Shown piece by piece: positions 37,675 through 47,055 of a stretch of 64,000 bases of DNA (its first letter is position 1; each line of letters opens with the position of its first letter). The stretch lies in contig NZ_LQPC01000020.1 of NCBI RefSeq assembly GCF_002101705.1, forward strand, positions 62,001 through 126,000, written 5' to 3'. A program made the translations under genes and the position numbers. Below the pieces are notes generated by a model. That model did no database searches. It was not told the DNA's origin and saw only the letters and a program-made list of their open reading frames with translations. This DNA comes from Mycolicibacterium iranicum. Its GTDB lineage: Bacteria; Actinomycetota; Actinomycetes; Mycobacteriales; Mycobacteriaceae.

Positions 37675-39090
37675 CTAGAGGATCGAAGCCAGCGCCGTCC
37701 GTAGATGCGCGAGGATGCGCGACGCAGATGTCGGTGCGGGCGCCGGGCCCGGGTCTGCCGCGGACAGATCGGCGGCGCGTGCATGGACGTAGGCAGCCGC
37801 CGCAGCCGCCTCACCCGGTGGGAGTCCCGCGGCGAGCAGTGCGCCGATGACGCCCGAGAGCACGTCACCCGAGCCTGCCGTGGCTGCCCACGAATTGCCT
37901 GCCACGTTGAGATGGACCGGACCTGCACCGGGCTCCGCGACGACGGTGACGTTGCCCTTCAGCAGCACCGTGACCCCGAGCTGGTCGGCGAGCCTGCGGG
38001 TATCTGCGATGCGGTCGTCGCCCGGCGCGGTGCCGGCCAGGCGCGTGAACTCGCCCGCGTGGGGCGTCAGCACGGTGGGGGCCTGACGTCCGGCCACGAG
38101 TTCGGGGTGCGCGGACAGGATCGTCAGGGCGTCGGCGTCGACGATGACCGGGAGGTCGGTCTCGAGCGCGAACACCAGGGCCGCCGCAGCGCTTTCGTCG
38201 GTGCCCAGTCCGGGGCCGATGACCCATGCCTGCACCCGGCCAGCGGTCGCGTGGCTGGAGGTGGCGATGACCTCGGGCCAGTGTGAAACCACCTCAGCCG
38301 CAGCAGTTCCCGCGTAGCGCACCATGCCGGAGGTGGCGGCGACGGCGGCACCGGTGCACAGGATGGCCGCGCCGGGGTAGGTCGCCGAGCCGGCCATGAC
38401 ACCGGCGACACCCTGGGTGTACTTGTCGTCCTTTGGCCCTGGGACCGGCCAGCGCTGCGCGACGTCGACGGCGTCCATGGCACGGACATCGCTGGGCGCG
38501 AGATCGAGACCGATGTCGACGAGCTCCACGCGGCCGCAGTTGCCCAGGGCATGAACGGGCTTGAGCCCGCCGAAGGTGACGGTCACGGCGGGCCGGACGT
38601 GTGGTCCTTCGGTGGCGCCGGTGCCGACGTCGACCCCGCTGGGCAGATCGACGGCGACGACGGGGACGCCGAGGCTGTCCGCAGACTCGAACACCGCTGC
38701 CGCATCGGGCCGCAGCGGTCCGGATCCCGAGATACCGACGACGCCGTCGATCACCAGATCCGTTGCGCTCGGTATATTTTCGACGATTCGACCACCGGCG
38801 CGCAGAAATGCGTGCAGCCCGGCTCGGTGGGCCTTGTCGGGCTTGAGCAGGATCGCCACGGCGCGAGCGCCGCGCCGCCGCAGGAACGTCGCCGCCCACA
38901 GCGCGTCACCGCCGTTGTCGCCGGAGCCGACCACCGCACAGACGGTCTTACCAGAGACAGAACCCAACTCCCGGGCAATCGCGGTGGCGAGTCCGAACGC
39001 CGCGCGCCGCATCAGCTTCCCCTCGGGGAGCGACGCGAGCAGCGGTGCTTCCGCATCACGGATCGCGTCGGCGCTGTAGAAGTACCGCAT
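37675..39090 (-). CDS. nnrD: Bifunctional NAD(P)H-hydrate epimerase/dehydratase
   Basis: 471 residues from the ATG at 39090 (MRYFYSADAIRDAEA). The N-terminal YjeF epimerase domain (about 1-205) has VVGSGDNGGDALWAA. The C-terminal ADP/ATP-dependent dehydratase domain (about 215-470) has GPGLGTD, LTPHAGEF and NSWAATAGSGDVLSG. It repairs hydrated NAD(P)H that arises spontaneously. Diverges from an NTF2-like gene with only 31 nt between start codons, with a palindrome in the middle. Confidence 0.95.
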   Translation of the reverse strand: MRYFYSADAIRDAEAPLLASLPEGKLMRRAAFGLATAIARELGSVSGKTVCAVVGSGDNGGDALWAATFLRRRGARAVAILLKPDKAHRAGLHAFLRAGGRIVENIPSATDLVIDGVVGISGSGPLRPDAAAVFESADSLGVPVVAVDLPSGVDVGTGATEGPHVRPAVTVTFGGLKPVHALGNCGRVELVDIGLDLAPSDVRAMDAVDVAQRWPVPGPKDDKYTQGVAGVMAGSATYPGAAILCTGAAVAATSGMVRYAGTAAAEVVSHWPEVIATSSHATAGRVQAWVIGPGLGTDESAAAALVFALETDLPVIVDADALTILSAHPELVAGRQAPTVLTPHAGEFTRLAGTAPGDDRIADTRRLADQLGVTVLLKGNVTVVAEPGAGPVHLNVAGNSWAATAGSGDVLSGVIGALLAAGLPPGEAAAAAAYVHARAADLSAADPGPAPAPTSASRILAHLRTALASIL

Positions 39091-39094
39091 AGTG

Positions 39095-39109
39095 CCCACG
39101 GTACGTGGG
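39095..39109. promoter_or_regulatory. Palindrome in the nnrD / NTF2-like divergent spacer
   Basis: CCCACG-gta-CGTGGG, 6-bp perfect arms, sits in a 31-nt spacer. A TATCCA (39110-39115) ends 6 nt before the rightward ATG and a TACCGT (minus strand) ends 7 nt before the nnrD ATG, so both messages may be leaderless with the palindrome over both -10 regions. Confidence 0.4.
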
Positions 39110-39121
39110 TATCCACTCGCC

Positions 39122-39487
39122 ATGACTGTCATCGACGACCTCCTGGAGCTCGAACACGCCGGCTGGAAGTCCTTGTGCGACGGAAGCGGCGACCAGTTCT
39201 ACGGCGCTCTGATGACCGACGACGCCGTGATGGTGCTGGCGAACGGCATGGTGATGGACCGAGCGACCGTCGCGTCCGCGCTCGGCGAATCGCCGCCGTG
39301 GGCGCGCTACGAGATCACCGACGTCCGACTCGTGGAGATCTCGGGCGATGCCGCCGCGCTTGTCTACACGGGAACAGGTTGGCGAGACGGCGCCGACGAG
39401 CCGTTCGTCGGCGCGATGTCGTCGGTCTACCGCCGAACCGCCGACGGCTGGAAACTCGCTCTGTATCAGCAGTCCGCGAAAAGCTGA
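39122..39487 (+). CDS. NTF2-like (SnoaL/DUF4440) protein
   Basis: 121 residues from the ATG at 39122. The cone-shaped NTF2-like pattern is visible: an N-terminal helix LLELEHAGWKSLCDGSG, then DFYxxxMTDDAVMVLANG-type core, a beta sheet (YEITDVRLVEISGDAAALVYTGTGWR) and VYRRTADGWKLALYQ at the end. Related proteins are small-molecule-binding enzymes or domains; no catalytic assignment is possible. Its stop abuts the stop of the convergent STAS gene with no gap. Confidence 0.75.
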   Translation: MTVIDDLLELEHAGWKSLCDGSGDQFYGALMTDDAVMVLANGMVMDRATVASALGESPPWARYEITDVRLVEISGDAAALVYTGTGWRDGADEPFVGAMSSVYRRTADGWKLALYQQSAKS

Positions 39488-39859
39488 CTAGAGCTGCTGT
39501 GCGTGTCTGGCCTCTGCCAGCGTGGGATAAAGATCGATCACCTCGTCGATGCGCATCATGCGCAGAACGCGACTCGTGGCGGGGCTGTCGGCGACGACAC
39601 GCAACGAGATGCCGCCCCGCTCGGTGAGGCGGTGCGTTTCCACCAGCAGAGAGATCCCGGCAGACGACAAGAAGCTGACGTCGGTGATGTCGACGATCAA
39701 CACCGGTGGCGAATTGGTGAAAGCCACATCGAGATGGGTTCCCAAAGTGGGTGCGGTCAGGACATCGAGGTCGCCGCACACGTGCAACACCAAGAAATCC
39801 TCATCGCGACGCGGCGTGACAGTGAATCTGCCACTACGCGCCTGTCCAGCCGAAATCAT
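39488..39859 (-). CDS. STAS-domain anti-sigma factor antagonist
   Basis: 123 residues from the ATG at 39859. The STAS fold is evident: VLHVCGDLDVLTAPTLGTHL, then the phosphorylation loop DVSFLSSAGISLLVET with a conserved Ser. Such proteins, when dephosphorylated, bind a serine-kinase anti-sigma factor and free a SigF-type sigma factor. No cognate kinase is in the window. Upstream (39896-40011) is an AT-richer spacer with no gene. Confidence 0.85.
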   Translation of the reverse strand: MISAGQARSGRFTVTPRRDEDFLVLHVCGDLDVLTAPTLGTHLDVAFTNSPPVLIVDITDVSFLSSAGISLLVETHRLTERGGISLRVVADSPATSRVLRMMRIDEVIDLYPTLAEARHAQQL

Positions 39860-40011
39860 CGCCAACCCCCGGGGTGGTCTTAGGCAGCAAGGCACAACAC
39901 GTGCACAACCTGGTCCCGCTGCTGGAACCCTGCATCCACAGCCGCTTCAGGCGGCCGTTGCTGCACAACGGTTCATTTCACTATTTATCGCCTGCGAAAC
40001 CAAAAGCGTTA

Positions 40012-40902
40012 TCAATCCGACGAAAATTCCGACCAGAATGCCCCCGCAACTGCGGCGACCTCTTCCGGATATTCTCCGCTGATCGCATGTGACGCGTCCT
40101 GCCACAATTCGACTCGGCCCTGCGGCAACAACTTCCGCGCCGTCACAGCTGCACGTCGCGCATCGTGAATCACACTGCGTCCCGCCAGCACCACGAGTAC
40201 CGGGAGGTCGAGACGCCGCAGCTGATCGTCGGTAAAGCGCTCAGGGAGGGGCTGACTGAGCACGAAATCGCTTGTACCGGAATCGATCAGCGCCGCCACC
40301 GGATCAGATTCGTCGACCGCGGCGCCACCGGCGATCCACCGCAACACCCATCGCCGGTAGCGGTCCGGCGTCACCGGCACGGCCAGCGGGATCGAGGCCA
40401 GCACCATCCGCACGGCGATGGGCGCGAACGTCACCGCCGGATCCAGCAGCGTCAGCGAAGCCACCTTTCCCGGCCTACGTATCGCGACATTGGTCGCCGT
40501 CCATCCGCCGAAGGACACCCCCATCAGGTGCGGGGCGTCCAACCCCAGACCGGCGAGCATCTCGCCGAACCACTGCGCCTGGTCTTCTGACCCGGCGATG
40601 GGCCGCTGCTGCACCGAAAGTCCGGGCTCTCCCAGCAGATCGACGGTGTACACGCTGCGATGGCGCAGTAGACCCGGCAGGTTCTCCGCCCACATCGGTG
40701 TGCACGCGTTACGGCCGGGAAGTAGCAATACCGGGCGTCCGCCGGCACCGTCGAAACGATAGACCCGCACCGTGCCGAAACTCGTTGGCACATCGATGGT
40801 CTCGGCGACCGGTGGCAACGCCGCCAGACATCTGCGGTAGGCGTCGAGAAAGCGCCCACGTCCAGCCTGGTCGCGGAAGTGACCGACCTGCGGGGTGGGC
40901 AC
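40012..40902 (-). CDS. Alpha/beta hydrolase downstream of glmS
   Basis: 296 residues from a GTG whose G is shared with the glmS TAG (TAGTG), so translation is coupled to glmS. The longer open frame upstream is antisense to nothing real and inside glmS. The core has LLPGRNACTPMWAENL, nucleophile GVSFGGW, an acid in RSVIHDAR and DASHAISGEYPEE with the His. The triad is therefore complete. The substrate is unknown; the glmS linkage is probably positional rather than metabolic. Confidence 0.8.
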   Translation of the reverse strand: MPTPQVGHFRDQAGRGRFLDAYRRCLAALPPVAETIDVPTSFGTVRVYRFDGAGGRPVLLLPGRNACTPMWAENLPGLLRHRSVYTVDLLGEPGLSVQQRPIAGSEDQAQWFGEMLAGLGLDAPHLMGVSFGGWTATNVAIRRPGKVASLTLLDPAVTFAPIAVRMVLASIPLAVPVTPDRYRRWVLRWIAGGAAVDESDPVAALIDSGTSDFVLSQPLPERFTDDQLRRLDLPVLVVLAGRSVIHDARRAAVTARKLLPQGRVELWQDASHAISGEYPEEVAAVAGAFWSEFSSD

Positions 40903-42767
40903 TACTCGACGGTGACCGACTTCGCCAGGTTGCGTGGCTTGTCGACGTCGTAGCCGCGAGCCTGGGCCACTCCCGCCGAGAACAACTGCATCGGGATTGT
41001 CGACAGCAGCGGCTGGAAAAGCGTTGACACCGCCGGGATCTCGATCAGATGGTCGGCGTAGGGCCGCACGGTCTCGTCGCCCTCTTCGGCGATGACGATC
41101 GTGACCGCGCCGCGGGCCTGAATCTCCCGGATGTTCGACAGCAGCTTCGAATGAAGCGTGGCCGAGTTCTTCGGCGACGGCATCACCACGATCACCGGCA
41201 GGTCGTCCTCGATCAGCGCGATCGGGCCGTGCTTGAGCTCTCCCGCGGCGAAGCCCTCGGCGTGCATGTACGCCAATTCCTTGAGCTTCAAGGCGCCTTC
41301 GAGTGCCACCGGGTAGCCCACGTGGCGGCCCAGGAACAGCACCGTCTGCGACGTCGCGAACTGCTTGGCCAGTTGCACCACGGGTTCGGACGTCGCCAGC
41401 ACGCGAGAGATCAGATCCGGCATTGCCTCGAGGTCGTGGTATTCGCGGGCGACCTCGTCGGGGTACTTGGTGCCTCGCGCTTGCGCAAGCGCCAGGCCGA
41501 CAAGGTAATTGGCCGCCACCTGGGCCAGGAACGTCTTGGTCGAGGCGACACCGATCTCCGGCCCGGCGCGGGTGTAGAGCACCGCGTCGCATTCGCGCGG
41601 AATCTGGCTGCCGTTGGTGTTGCAGATGGCCAGCACCTTGGCCTTCTGCTCCTTGGCGTGCCGTACCGCCTCCAACGTGTCGGCAGTCTCTCCCGACTGC
41701 GAGATCGCGACGACGAGCGTGTGACTGTCCAGAACCGGATCTCGGTAACGGAATTCGCTGGCGAGCTCGACCTCGACGGGCAGCCGCGTCCAATGCTCGA
41801 TCGCGTACTTGGCCAGCAGCCCGGAGTGATAGGCAGTGCCACACGCGACGACGAAGACCTTGTCGATGTCGCGCAGTTCCTGATCGGAGAGACGCTGCTC
41901 GTCGAGCACGATGCGGTTGTTGGCGAAATGGCCGAGCAGCGTGTCGGACACGGCGGCGGGCTGCTCGGCGATCTCTTTGAGCATGAAGTACTCGTAGCCG
42001 CCCTTCTCGGCGGCCGACATGTCCCAGTCGATGTGAAATTCACGGTAATCGTGAGTGTCGTGGCCGTGGAAGTCTGTGACCCGATAGCCGTTCGCGGTGA
42101 CGACGACGGCCTGGTCCTGACCGAGCTCGACGGCATCACGGGTGTGCTCGATGAACGCCGCGACGTCGGAGCCGACAAACATCTCCCCGTCGCCGACGCC
42201 CAGCACGAGCGGAGTGGAGCGGCGGGCCGCGACGATCGTGCCCGGGTCATCGGCGTGGGCGAACACCAGCGTGAAGTGGCCTTCCAACCGCGGCAGGACG
42301 GCGAATACCGACGCGGGAAAATCCCCTGCCGTCTGGCCGTGCAGGTACTCGCGGGCAACCATGTGCACGGCGACCTCGGTGTCGGTGTCGCTGGCGAATT
42401 CGACTCCGGCAGCCTCGAGCTCGGCGCGTAGCACTGCGAAGTTCTCGATGATGCCGTTGTGGACGACGGCGACCTTGCCTGACGCGTCGCGATGCGGGTG
42501 GGCGTTGCGGTCGGTGGGTCTGCCGTGGGTCGCCCAGCGGGTATGACCCAGGCCCGTCGCGCCGGCGGGGCTCTCCGCACCCGACTCGGCGAGCGCCGCC
42601 TCCAGGTTGGCCAATCTGCCTGCCTTGCGGCGGACCGTCAGCCCACCGTGTCCGTCGAGCAGCGCGATGCCGGATGAGTCGTAACCTCGGTACTCCATGC
42701 GGCGAAGCGCGTCGACGACGATGTCGCAGGCAGGACGCTGCCCGACGTAGCCGACGATTCCACACAT
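40902..42767 (-). CDS. glmS: Glutamine-fructose-6-phosphate aminotransferase
   Basis: 621 residues from the ATG directly before Cys (MCGIVGYVG), required because the Cys becomes the N-terminal nucleophile; an ATG two codons upstream would mask it. The N-terminal class II amidotransferase domain is followed by two SIS sugar-isomerase domains (VACGTAYHSG, ISQSGETADTLEA) and ends with the conserved DKPRNLAKSVTVE. It makes glucosamine-6-phosphate, the substrate of GlmM encoded 8 kb away. No glmS ribozyme was recognised upstream. Confidence 0.97.
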   Translation of the reverse strand: MCGIVGYVGQRPACDIVVDALRRMEYRGYDSSGIALLDGHGGLTVRRKAGRLANLEAALAESGAESPAGATGLGHTRWATHGRPTDRNAHPHRDASGKVAVVHNGIIENFAVLRAELEAAGVEFASDTDTEVAVHMVAREYLHGQTAGDFPASVFAVLPRLEGHFTLVFAHADDPGTIVAARRSTPLVLGVGDGEMFVGSDVAAFIEHTRDAVELGQDQAVVVTANGYRVTDFHGHDTHDYREFHIDWDMSAAEKGGYEYFMLKEIAEQPAAVSDTLLGHFANNRIVLDEQRLSDQELRDIDKVFVVACGTAYHSGLLAKYAIEHWTRLPVEVELASEFRYRDPVLDSHTLVVAISQSGETADTLEAVRHAKEQKAKVLAICNTNGSQIPRECDAVLYTRAGPEIGVASTKTFLAQVAANYLVGLALAQARGTKYPDEVAREYHDLEAMPDLISRVLATSEPVVQLAKQFATSQTVLFLGRHVGYPVALEGALKLKELAYMHAEGFAAGELKHGPIALIEDDLPVIVVMPSPKNSATLHSKLLSNIREIQARGAVTIVIAEEGDETVRPYADHLIEIPAVSTLFQPLLSTIPMQLFSAGVAQARGYDVDKPRNLAKSVTVE

Positions 42768-42822
42768 AGCCATCCAGGGTACGGCAGAAGACGCCTCGAC
42801 CCGGTTGGGCTACGGTCATCAG

Positions 42823-43668
42823 GTGGCCAGCACGAAGAAGCTCTTTGCCGCGTTGACCCGCCGCGGACCGCACCGAGTTTTGCGCGGTGACCTCGCCTTT
42901 GCCGGCCAGCCGGGTGTCGTTTACACGCCCGCCGAAGGCACGAATCTGCCCGGCGTTGCGTTCGCTCACGATTGGATCACATCGGCGGATCGCTACCACG
43001 GGACGCTGGAGCACCTCGCGTCATGGGGCATTGTCGCCGCCGCGCCCAACACGGAAACCGGCCTCGCACCGTCGGTGCTCAATTTCGCCTATGACCTGGG
43101 CACGACGCTGGACATCATCACCGGGGTCCGACTCGGGGAGGGCAATATCAGCGTGCATCCCGCCAAGCTCGGCATCGCCGGCCACGGGTTCGGCGGCTCG
43201 GCGGCGGTGTTCGCCGCGGCGGGCTTACCTGTCAAACCGAAAGCAGTGGTCGCGGCATATCCGACGATCTCCAGCCCGCCCGCCGAGGCTCCTGCATCGG
43301 GACTGTCGGTGCCCGGCCTGATCCTGTCCGATCCCGGGGATCCGATGACACTGCGCTCCAACGCCGTCGAACTGGCTCGCTCGTGGAAGTCCGCCACGTT
43401 GCGCGCGACGTCGGATACCAAGTCGGGCGGATTGGTCGAAGGACGCAGCCTCGCCAAAGTTGTCGGCCTCCCCGGCGCCGACAGGGGCACACAAAAGATC
43501 GTCCGCGCGCTCATGACGGGCTACCTGCTGCACCTGCTGGCCGGCGACAAGACGTACCGGGACTTCGCAGATGCCGACGCCGAACTCCCCAAGGCGGACA
43601 TCGTCGATCCTTTCGCCGACGACCCGGTCTCGCTGGAGAACAAGGTCGTCGCTCTTTTGAAGCCTTAG
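42823..43668 (+). CDS. Alpha/beta-hydrolase-fold protein with altered nucleophile (Rv3438-like)
   Basis: 281 residues from the GTG at 42823. It resembles dienelactone hydrolase-type proteins (GVAFAHDWITSADRYHGTLEHLASWGIVAAAPNT; PGLILSDPGDPMT). The nucleophile elbow reads GIAGHGFGGSA, with Gly where Ser or Cys is expected in GxSxG. Unless another residue substitutes, it is not a classical hydrolase. Conserved next to glmS in mycobacteria, diverging from it with 55 nt between starts, which argues for a retained non-hydrolytic role. Confidence 0.75.
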   Translation: MASTKKLFAALTRRGPHRVLRGDLAFAGQPGVVYTPAEGTNLPGVAFAHDWITSADRYHGTLEHLASWGIVAAAPNTETGLAPSVLNFAYDLGTTLDIITGVRLGEGNISVHPAKLGIAGHGFGGSAAVFAAAGLPVKPKAVVAAYPTISSPPAEAPASGLSVPGLILSDPGDPMTLRSNAVELARSWKSATLRATSDTKSGGLVEGRSLAKVVGLPGADRGTQKIVRALMTGYLLHLLAGDKTYRDFADADAELPKADIVDPFADDPVSLENKVVALLKP

Positions 43669-43680
43669 AGCGAGAACTTC

Positions 43681-43707
43681 CCAACCAACTGGTTGGCCGT
43701 GTATACC
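43681..43707 (+). promoter_or_regulatory. Leaderless promoter with palindromic operator for the F420-type redox operon
   Basis: CCAACC-aact-GGTTGG (43681-43696) has perfect 6-bp arms and covers the -35 region. TATACC (43702-43707) ends 6 nt before the ATG at 43714, so the mRNA is leaderless. The palindrome is of TetR-operator style. Confidence 0.55.
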
Positions 43708-43713
43708 TGGTTC

Positions 43714-44747
<1,034 letters not shown>

Positions 44748-44751
<4 letters not shown>

Positions 44752-45170
44752 CGGAACTGACCGAAGACGTCATCGCCTTCCTGTCTCATGGAACCCGCAC
44801 CGCCAAACTGGGTTACCTCGCCAAGGACGGCAGACCGCTGATCGCGCCGGTGTGGTTCGTCGTCGACGGCCAGCAGCTGGTCTTCAACACCGGTAAAGAC
44901 ACCGCCAAGGGACGGGCGCTGGCCCGTGATCCGCGCGTGGTCATCTGCGTCGACGATGAGCGTCCACCGTTCTCGTTCGTGCAGATCCAGGGGACGGTCG
45001 CCTTCAGCGAGGACGCCGACGAGCTGGTGAACACCGCAACGCGTATCGGCGGCCGCTACATGGGTGCCGACCGCGCCGAGGAGTTCGGCCGCCGCAACGG
45101 CGTTCCCGGCGAGCTCGTGGTCCGCGTGACGCCGACCAAGGTGATCGCGGCGTTCGACATCGCTGATTGA
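44748..45170 (+). CDS. PPOX-class F420/flavin-dependent oxidoreductase
   Basis: 140 residues, split-barrel fold of the pyridoxamine-phosphate-oxidase-like FDOR group. TRTAKLGYLAKDGRPLIAPVWFVVDGQQLVFNTGKDTAKGRALARDPRVV contains the cofactor phosphate contacts; ERPPFSFVQIQGTV and RVTPTKVIAAFDIAD complete it. Members in mycobacteria use F420, FMN or heme. Coupled to the LLM-class enzyme, suggesting a shared F420-linked reaction such as reduction and recycling. The stop codon lies in an 18-bp tandem duplication. Confidence 0.85.
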
Positions 45171-45196
45171 ACCGAGGGAGCTGATTGAACCGAGGG
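45162..45196. repeat. 18-bp tandem duplication at the FDOR gene end
   Basis: GCTGATTGAACCGAGGGA (45162-45179) is followed directly by a second copy matching 17 of 17 bases (45180-45196). The first copy contains the TGA stop, so the duplication only lengthens the untranslated end. Confidence 0.85.
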
Positions 45197-45209
45197 CCCA
45201 TCGAACCCC

Positions 45210-46385
45210 TCAGCTACCCGAGAGGGTGTCCTCCCAAAACAGCAGGCGCGCACGGACTCTGGGGTTGCTCAGGTTGTCGAGCACCTTCAGGCCGGCTGTC
45301 GTCAACGCCGGGATCCCGACCAGGCGGTGGAACAGCCGTCCGCGCCGGTACTCCCTGCCCCAGATTCCGTCGACCTGCTGCTGGTAGTTGGTGAAGTCGT
45401 CCGGCCCGCCGTTGGTCAGCGCCGCGACGGCGCTCTCCCCCGCAGCGAGCCCTGACTGCAGGGCCTTGGAGATGCCCGCACCCGAGACCGGCCGGGCGGC
45501 GCCCATCGCGTCGCCGGCGAACAGCACTCCGGGCCGCCACGGCGGCCACGCCGTGAACCCCATCGGCAGGCGCCACGCCTGCAGCGCCTTGGAGCTCTGC
45601 AGCTCGGCGACCGACGGCAGATTCCAGTCGCGGGGCAGCCCGTCCATGAAGTCGCCAAGGAGCCGGGCGGCGTTGATGTCATGCCAGCGCTTGAAGCTGT
45701 TCACGTAGCCGACCCCGATGTTGACCCGGCCGTCGCCGAGCGGGAACACCCAGCCGTAGCCGGGCAACTGCTGCCCCTCGTGCGAGATCTTGAGGTGGAT
45801 GTCCAACGAGTCGGAATCAGGCCGATTCGCCGACATCTCGGCGCGGATCGCGATCGCCGAATAGCCGTTGTACTTGGACGTCAACTTCAGCGACCGCCGG
45901 ACCGGTGAGTACGTCCCGTCCGCGGCGATCACCGCGTCCGCGCGGATGACCTCTCCACCGCGGAGCGTCAGGCCGTTCACCCGCCCGTCGTCGTCGACAG
46001 AGGCGCCGATAACCTCGGCGCCCTGCCGAACTTCGGCACCCGCGGCCTCGGCGTGCTTGAGCAGCATGGTGTCCAGCTGGGTGCGGCGGATGCCATGCCC
46101 GTGATCGGGCATACCCGGTCGGCGCGGAAACGACAGCTCCCATTCGGTGGGGCTGTAGATCGTCGCGCGGTTGAGCCGATGGAACTTGGCGACCTCGTCG
46201 GCCAGGCCCATCTTCTGCATGAAGCTGACAGCGCGCGGCGTCAGACCGTCACCGCAGGGTTTGTCACGCGGGAATTCAGCCTTGTCCAACAAGATCACTC
46301 GCGCACCGGTGCGCACGGCCTGCCATGCGGCCGCGGAGCCCGCGGGCCCTCCGCCGGAGATTGCCACGTCGTATCGCTGCGCCAT
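45210..46385 (-). CDS. Geranylgeranyl-reductase-family FAD oxidoreductase
   Basis: 391 residues. N-terminal FAD motif SGGGPAGSAAA, the family motif DKPCGDGLTPRAV, and GDAMGAARPVSGAGISKALQSG. Relatives saturate polyprenyl chains; mycobacterial MenJ (Rv0561c) reduces one isoprene of menaquinone. This may be a second polyprenyl or carotenoid reductase rather than MenJ itself, because the MenJ gene belongs to a different locus. Upstream lies a TetR regulator on the same strand (51 nt), possibly co-regulated with it. Confidence 0.8.
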   Translation of the reverse strand: MAQRYDVAISGGGPAGSAAAWQAVRTGARVILLDKAEFPRDKPCGDGLTPRAVSFMQKMGLADEVAKFHRLNRATIYSPTEWELSFPRRPGMPDHGHGIRRTQLDTMLLKHAEAAGAEVRQGAEVIGASVDDDGRVNGLTLRGGEVIRADAVIAADGTYSPVRRSLKLTSKYNGYSAIAIRAEMSANRPDSDSLDIHLKISHEGQQLPGYGWVFPLGDGRVNIGVGYVNSFKRWHDINAARLLGDFMDGLPRDWNLPSVAELQSSKALQAWRLPMGFTAWPPWRPGVLFAGDAMGAARPVSGAGISKALQSGLAAGESAVAALTNGGPDDFTNYQQQVDGIWGREYRRGRLFHRLVGIPALTTAGLKVLDNLSNPRVRARLLFWEDTLSGS

Positions 46386-46436
46386 AGCTGCTATTCGGAA
46401 CCGTGCCCGAGGCGGATGGGTGCGGATGAAAATTGG

Positions 46437-47012
46437 TCAGGCTTGGATGCCGCCGGTGAGGATCGCGGCCAGCTCACGGTAAGCGGCGGCGTCGTCAAAC
46501 CCCGTGTTGTCTCGCACCACACGCTGCTGGATGCGCACCATCACCGTCGCCACGAGATCGGCAGCGAACGCGGCGTGCACGTCGCGAAACTCTCCCGCCG
46601 CGACACCGTCGGCGATTAGCTCCCGCACCCGGCGAGCGGCGATCCGGGTGTTCTTTTCGTAGATGGCGCGGGCGGGTGCGAACCCGTCCAGGTCGGCCAT
46701 GAACCGATCCGATGCAGGATCGAGTGCCGTGCCGACGGCCTCCAAGTAGGCTGCAATGCGCTCGCGAGCGCCCGTGACGACCTCGACGCGGGCCTCGACC
46801 GCCTCGGTCGCGGCGCGGAAGAAGTGCACGGTCGCCGCCTGGACCAGCTGCTCCTTGCTGCCCGCCAGGGCGTACAGCGTGGACTTCGAGCAGCGCAGTC
46901 GCGCCGCGATCTCGTCGAGGGTCAGGTGTGCGAAGCCGTCTGCCAGGAACAGGGCGACGAGCGAGTCGAACAGCTCGGTCTGGCGCGCAGTCGCGAAGGC
47001 AGGCTTGGCCAC
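46437..47012 (-). CDS. TetR-family regulator of the acyl-CoA dehydrogenase divergon
   Basis: 191 residues from the GTG at 47012. A leaderless start is likely: TACTAT on the minus strand (47024-47019) ends 6 nt before it. The longer open frame runs into the divergent gene. Helix-turn-helix: LVALFLADGFAHLTLDEIAARLRCSKSTLYALAGSKEQL. The ligand domain follows (about 60-190). It is divergent from a fadE gene, with paired operator repeats under both -10 elements. A fatty-acyl-type ligand is inferred. Confidence 0.85.
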   Translation of the reverse strand: MAKPAFATARQTELFDSLVALFLADGFAHLTLDEIAARLRCSKSTLYALAGSKEQLVQAATVHFFRAATEAVEARVEVVTGARERIAAYLEAVGTALDPASDRFMADLDGFAPARAIYEKNTRIAARRVRELIADGVAAGEFRDVHAAFAADLVATVMVRIQQRVVRDNTGFDDAAAYRELAAILTGGIQA

Positions 47013-47018
47013 CGGCTC

Positions 47019-47048
47019 ATAGTACTGTGAACCGTCCTGTAGTACTGT
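47019..47048. promoter_or_regulatory. Paired TAGTACTGT operators in the TetR/fadE spacer
   Basis: TAGTACTGT occurs at 47020-47028 and again at 47040-47048, exactly 20 bp apart (two helical turns). Each copy overlaps a -10 element: TACTAT for the TetR gene (47024-47019) and TACTGT for fadE (47043-47048). Each -10 is 6-7 nt from its start codon, so both messages appear leaderless. Confidence 0.65.
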
Positions 47049-47055
47049 CCTACGT

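Noticed and set aside
36273-37850. A 525-codon plus-strand open frame
   Set aside because: Antisense to gadB; no start signal and no protein family features.
37665-37928. Upstream extension of gadB by 88 codons
   Set aside because: It lies within nnrD and reads as Arg/His-rich noise; the ATG at 37664 matches the family N-terminus.
41049-42431. A 460-codon plus-strand open frame
   Set aside because: Antisense shadow of glmS with His/Arg-rich low-information translation.
42768-42822. glmS ribozyme upstream of glmS
   Set aside because: The 55-nt divergent spacer is too short and has no ribozyme core; none is expected in actinobacteria.
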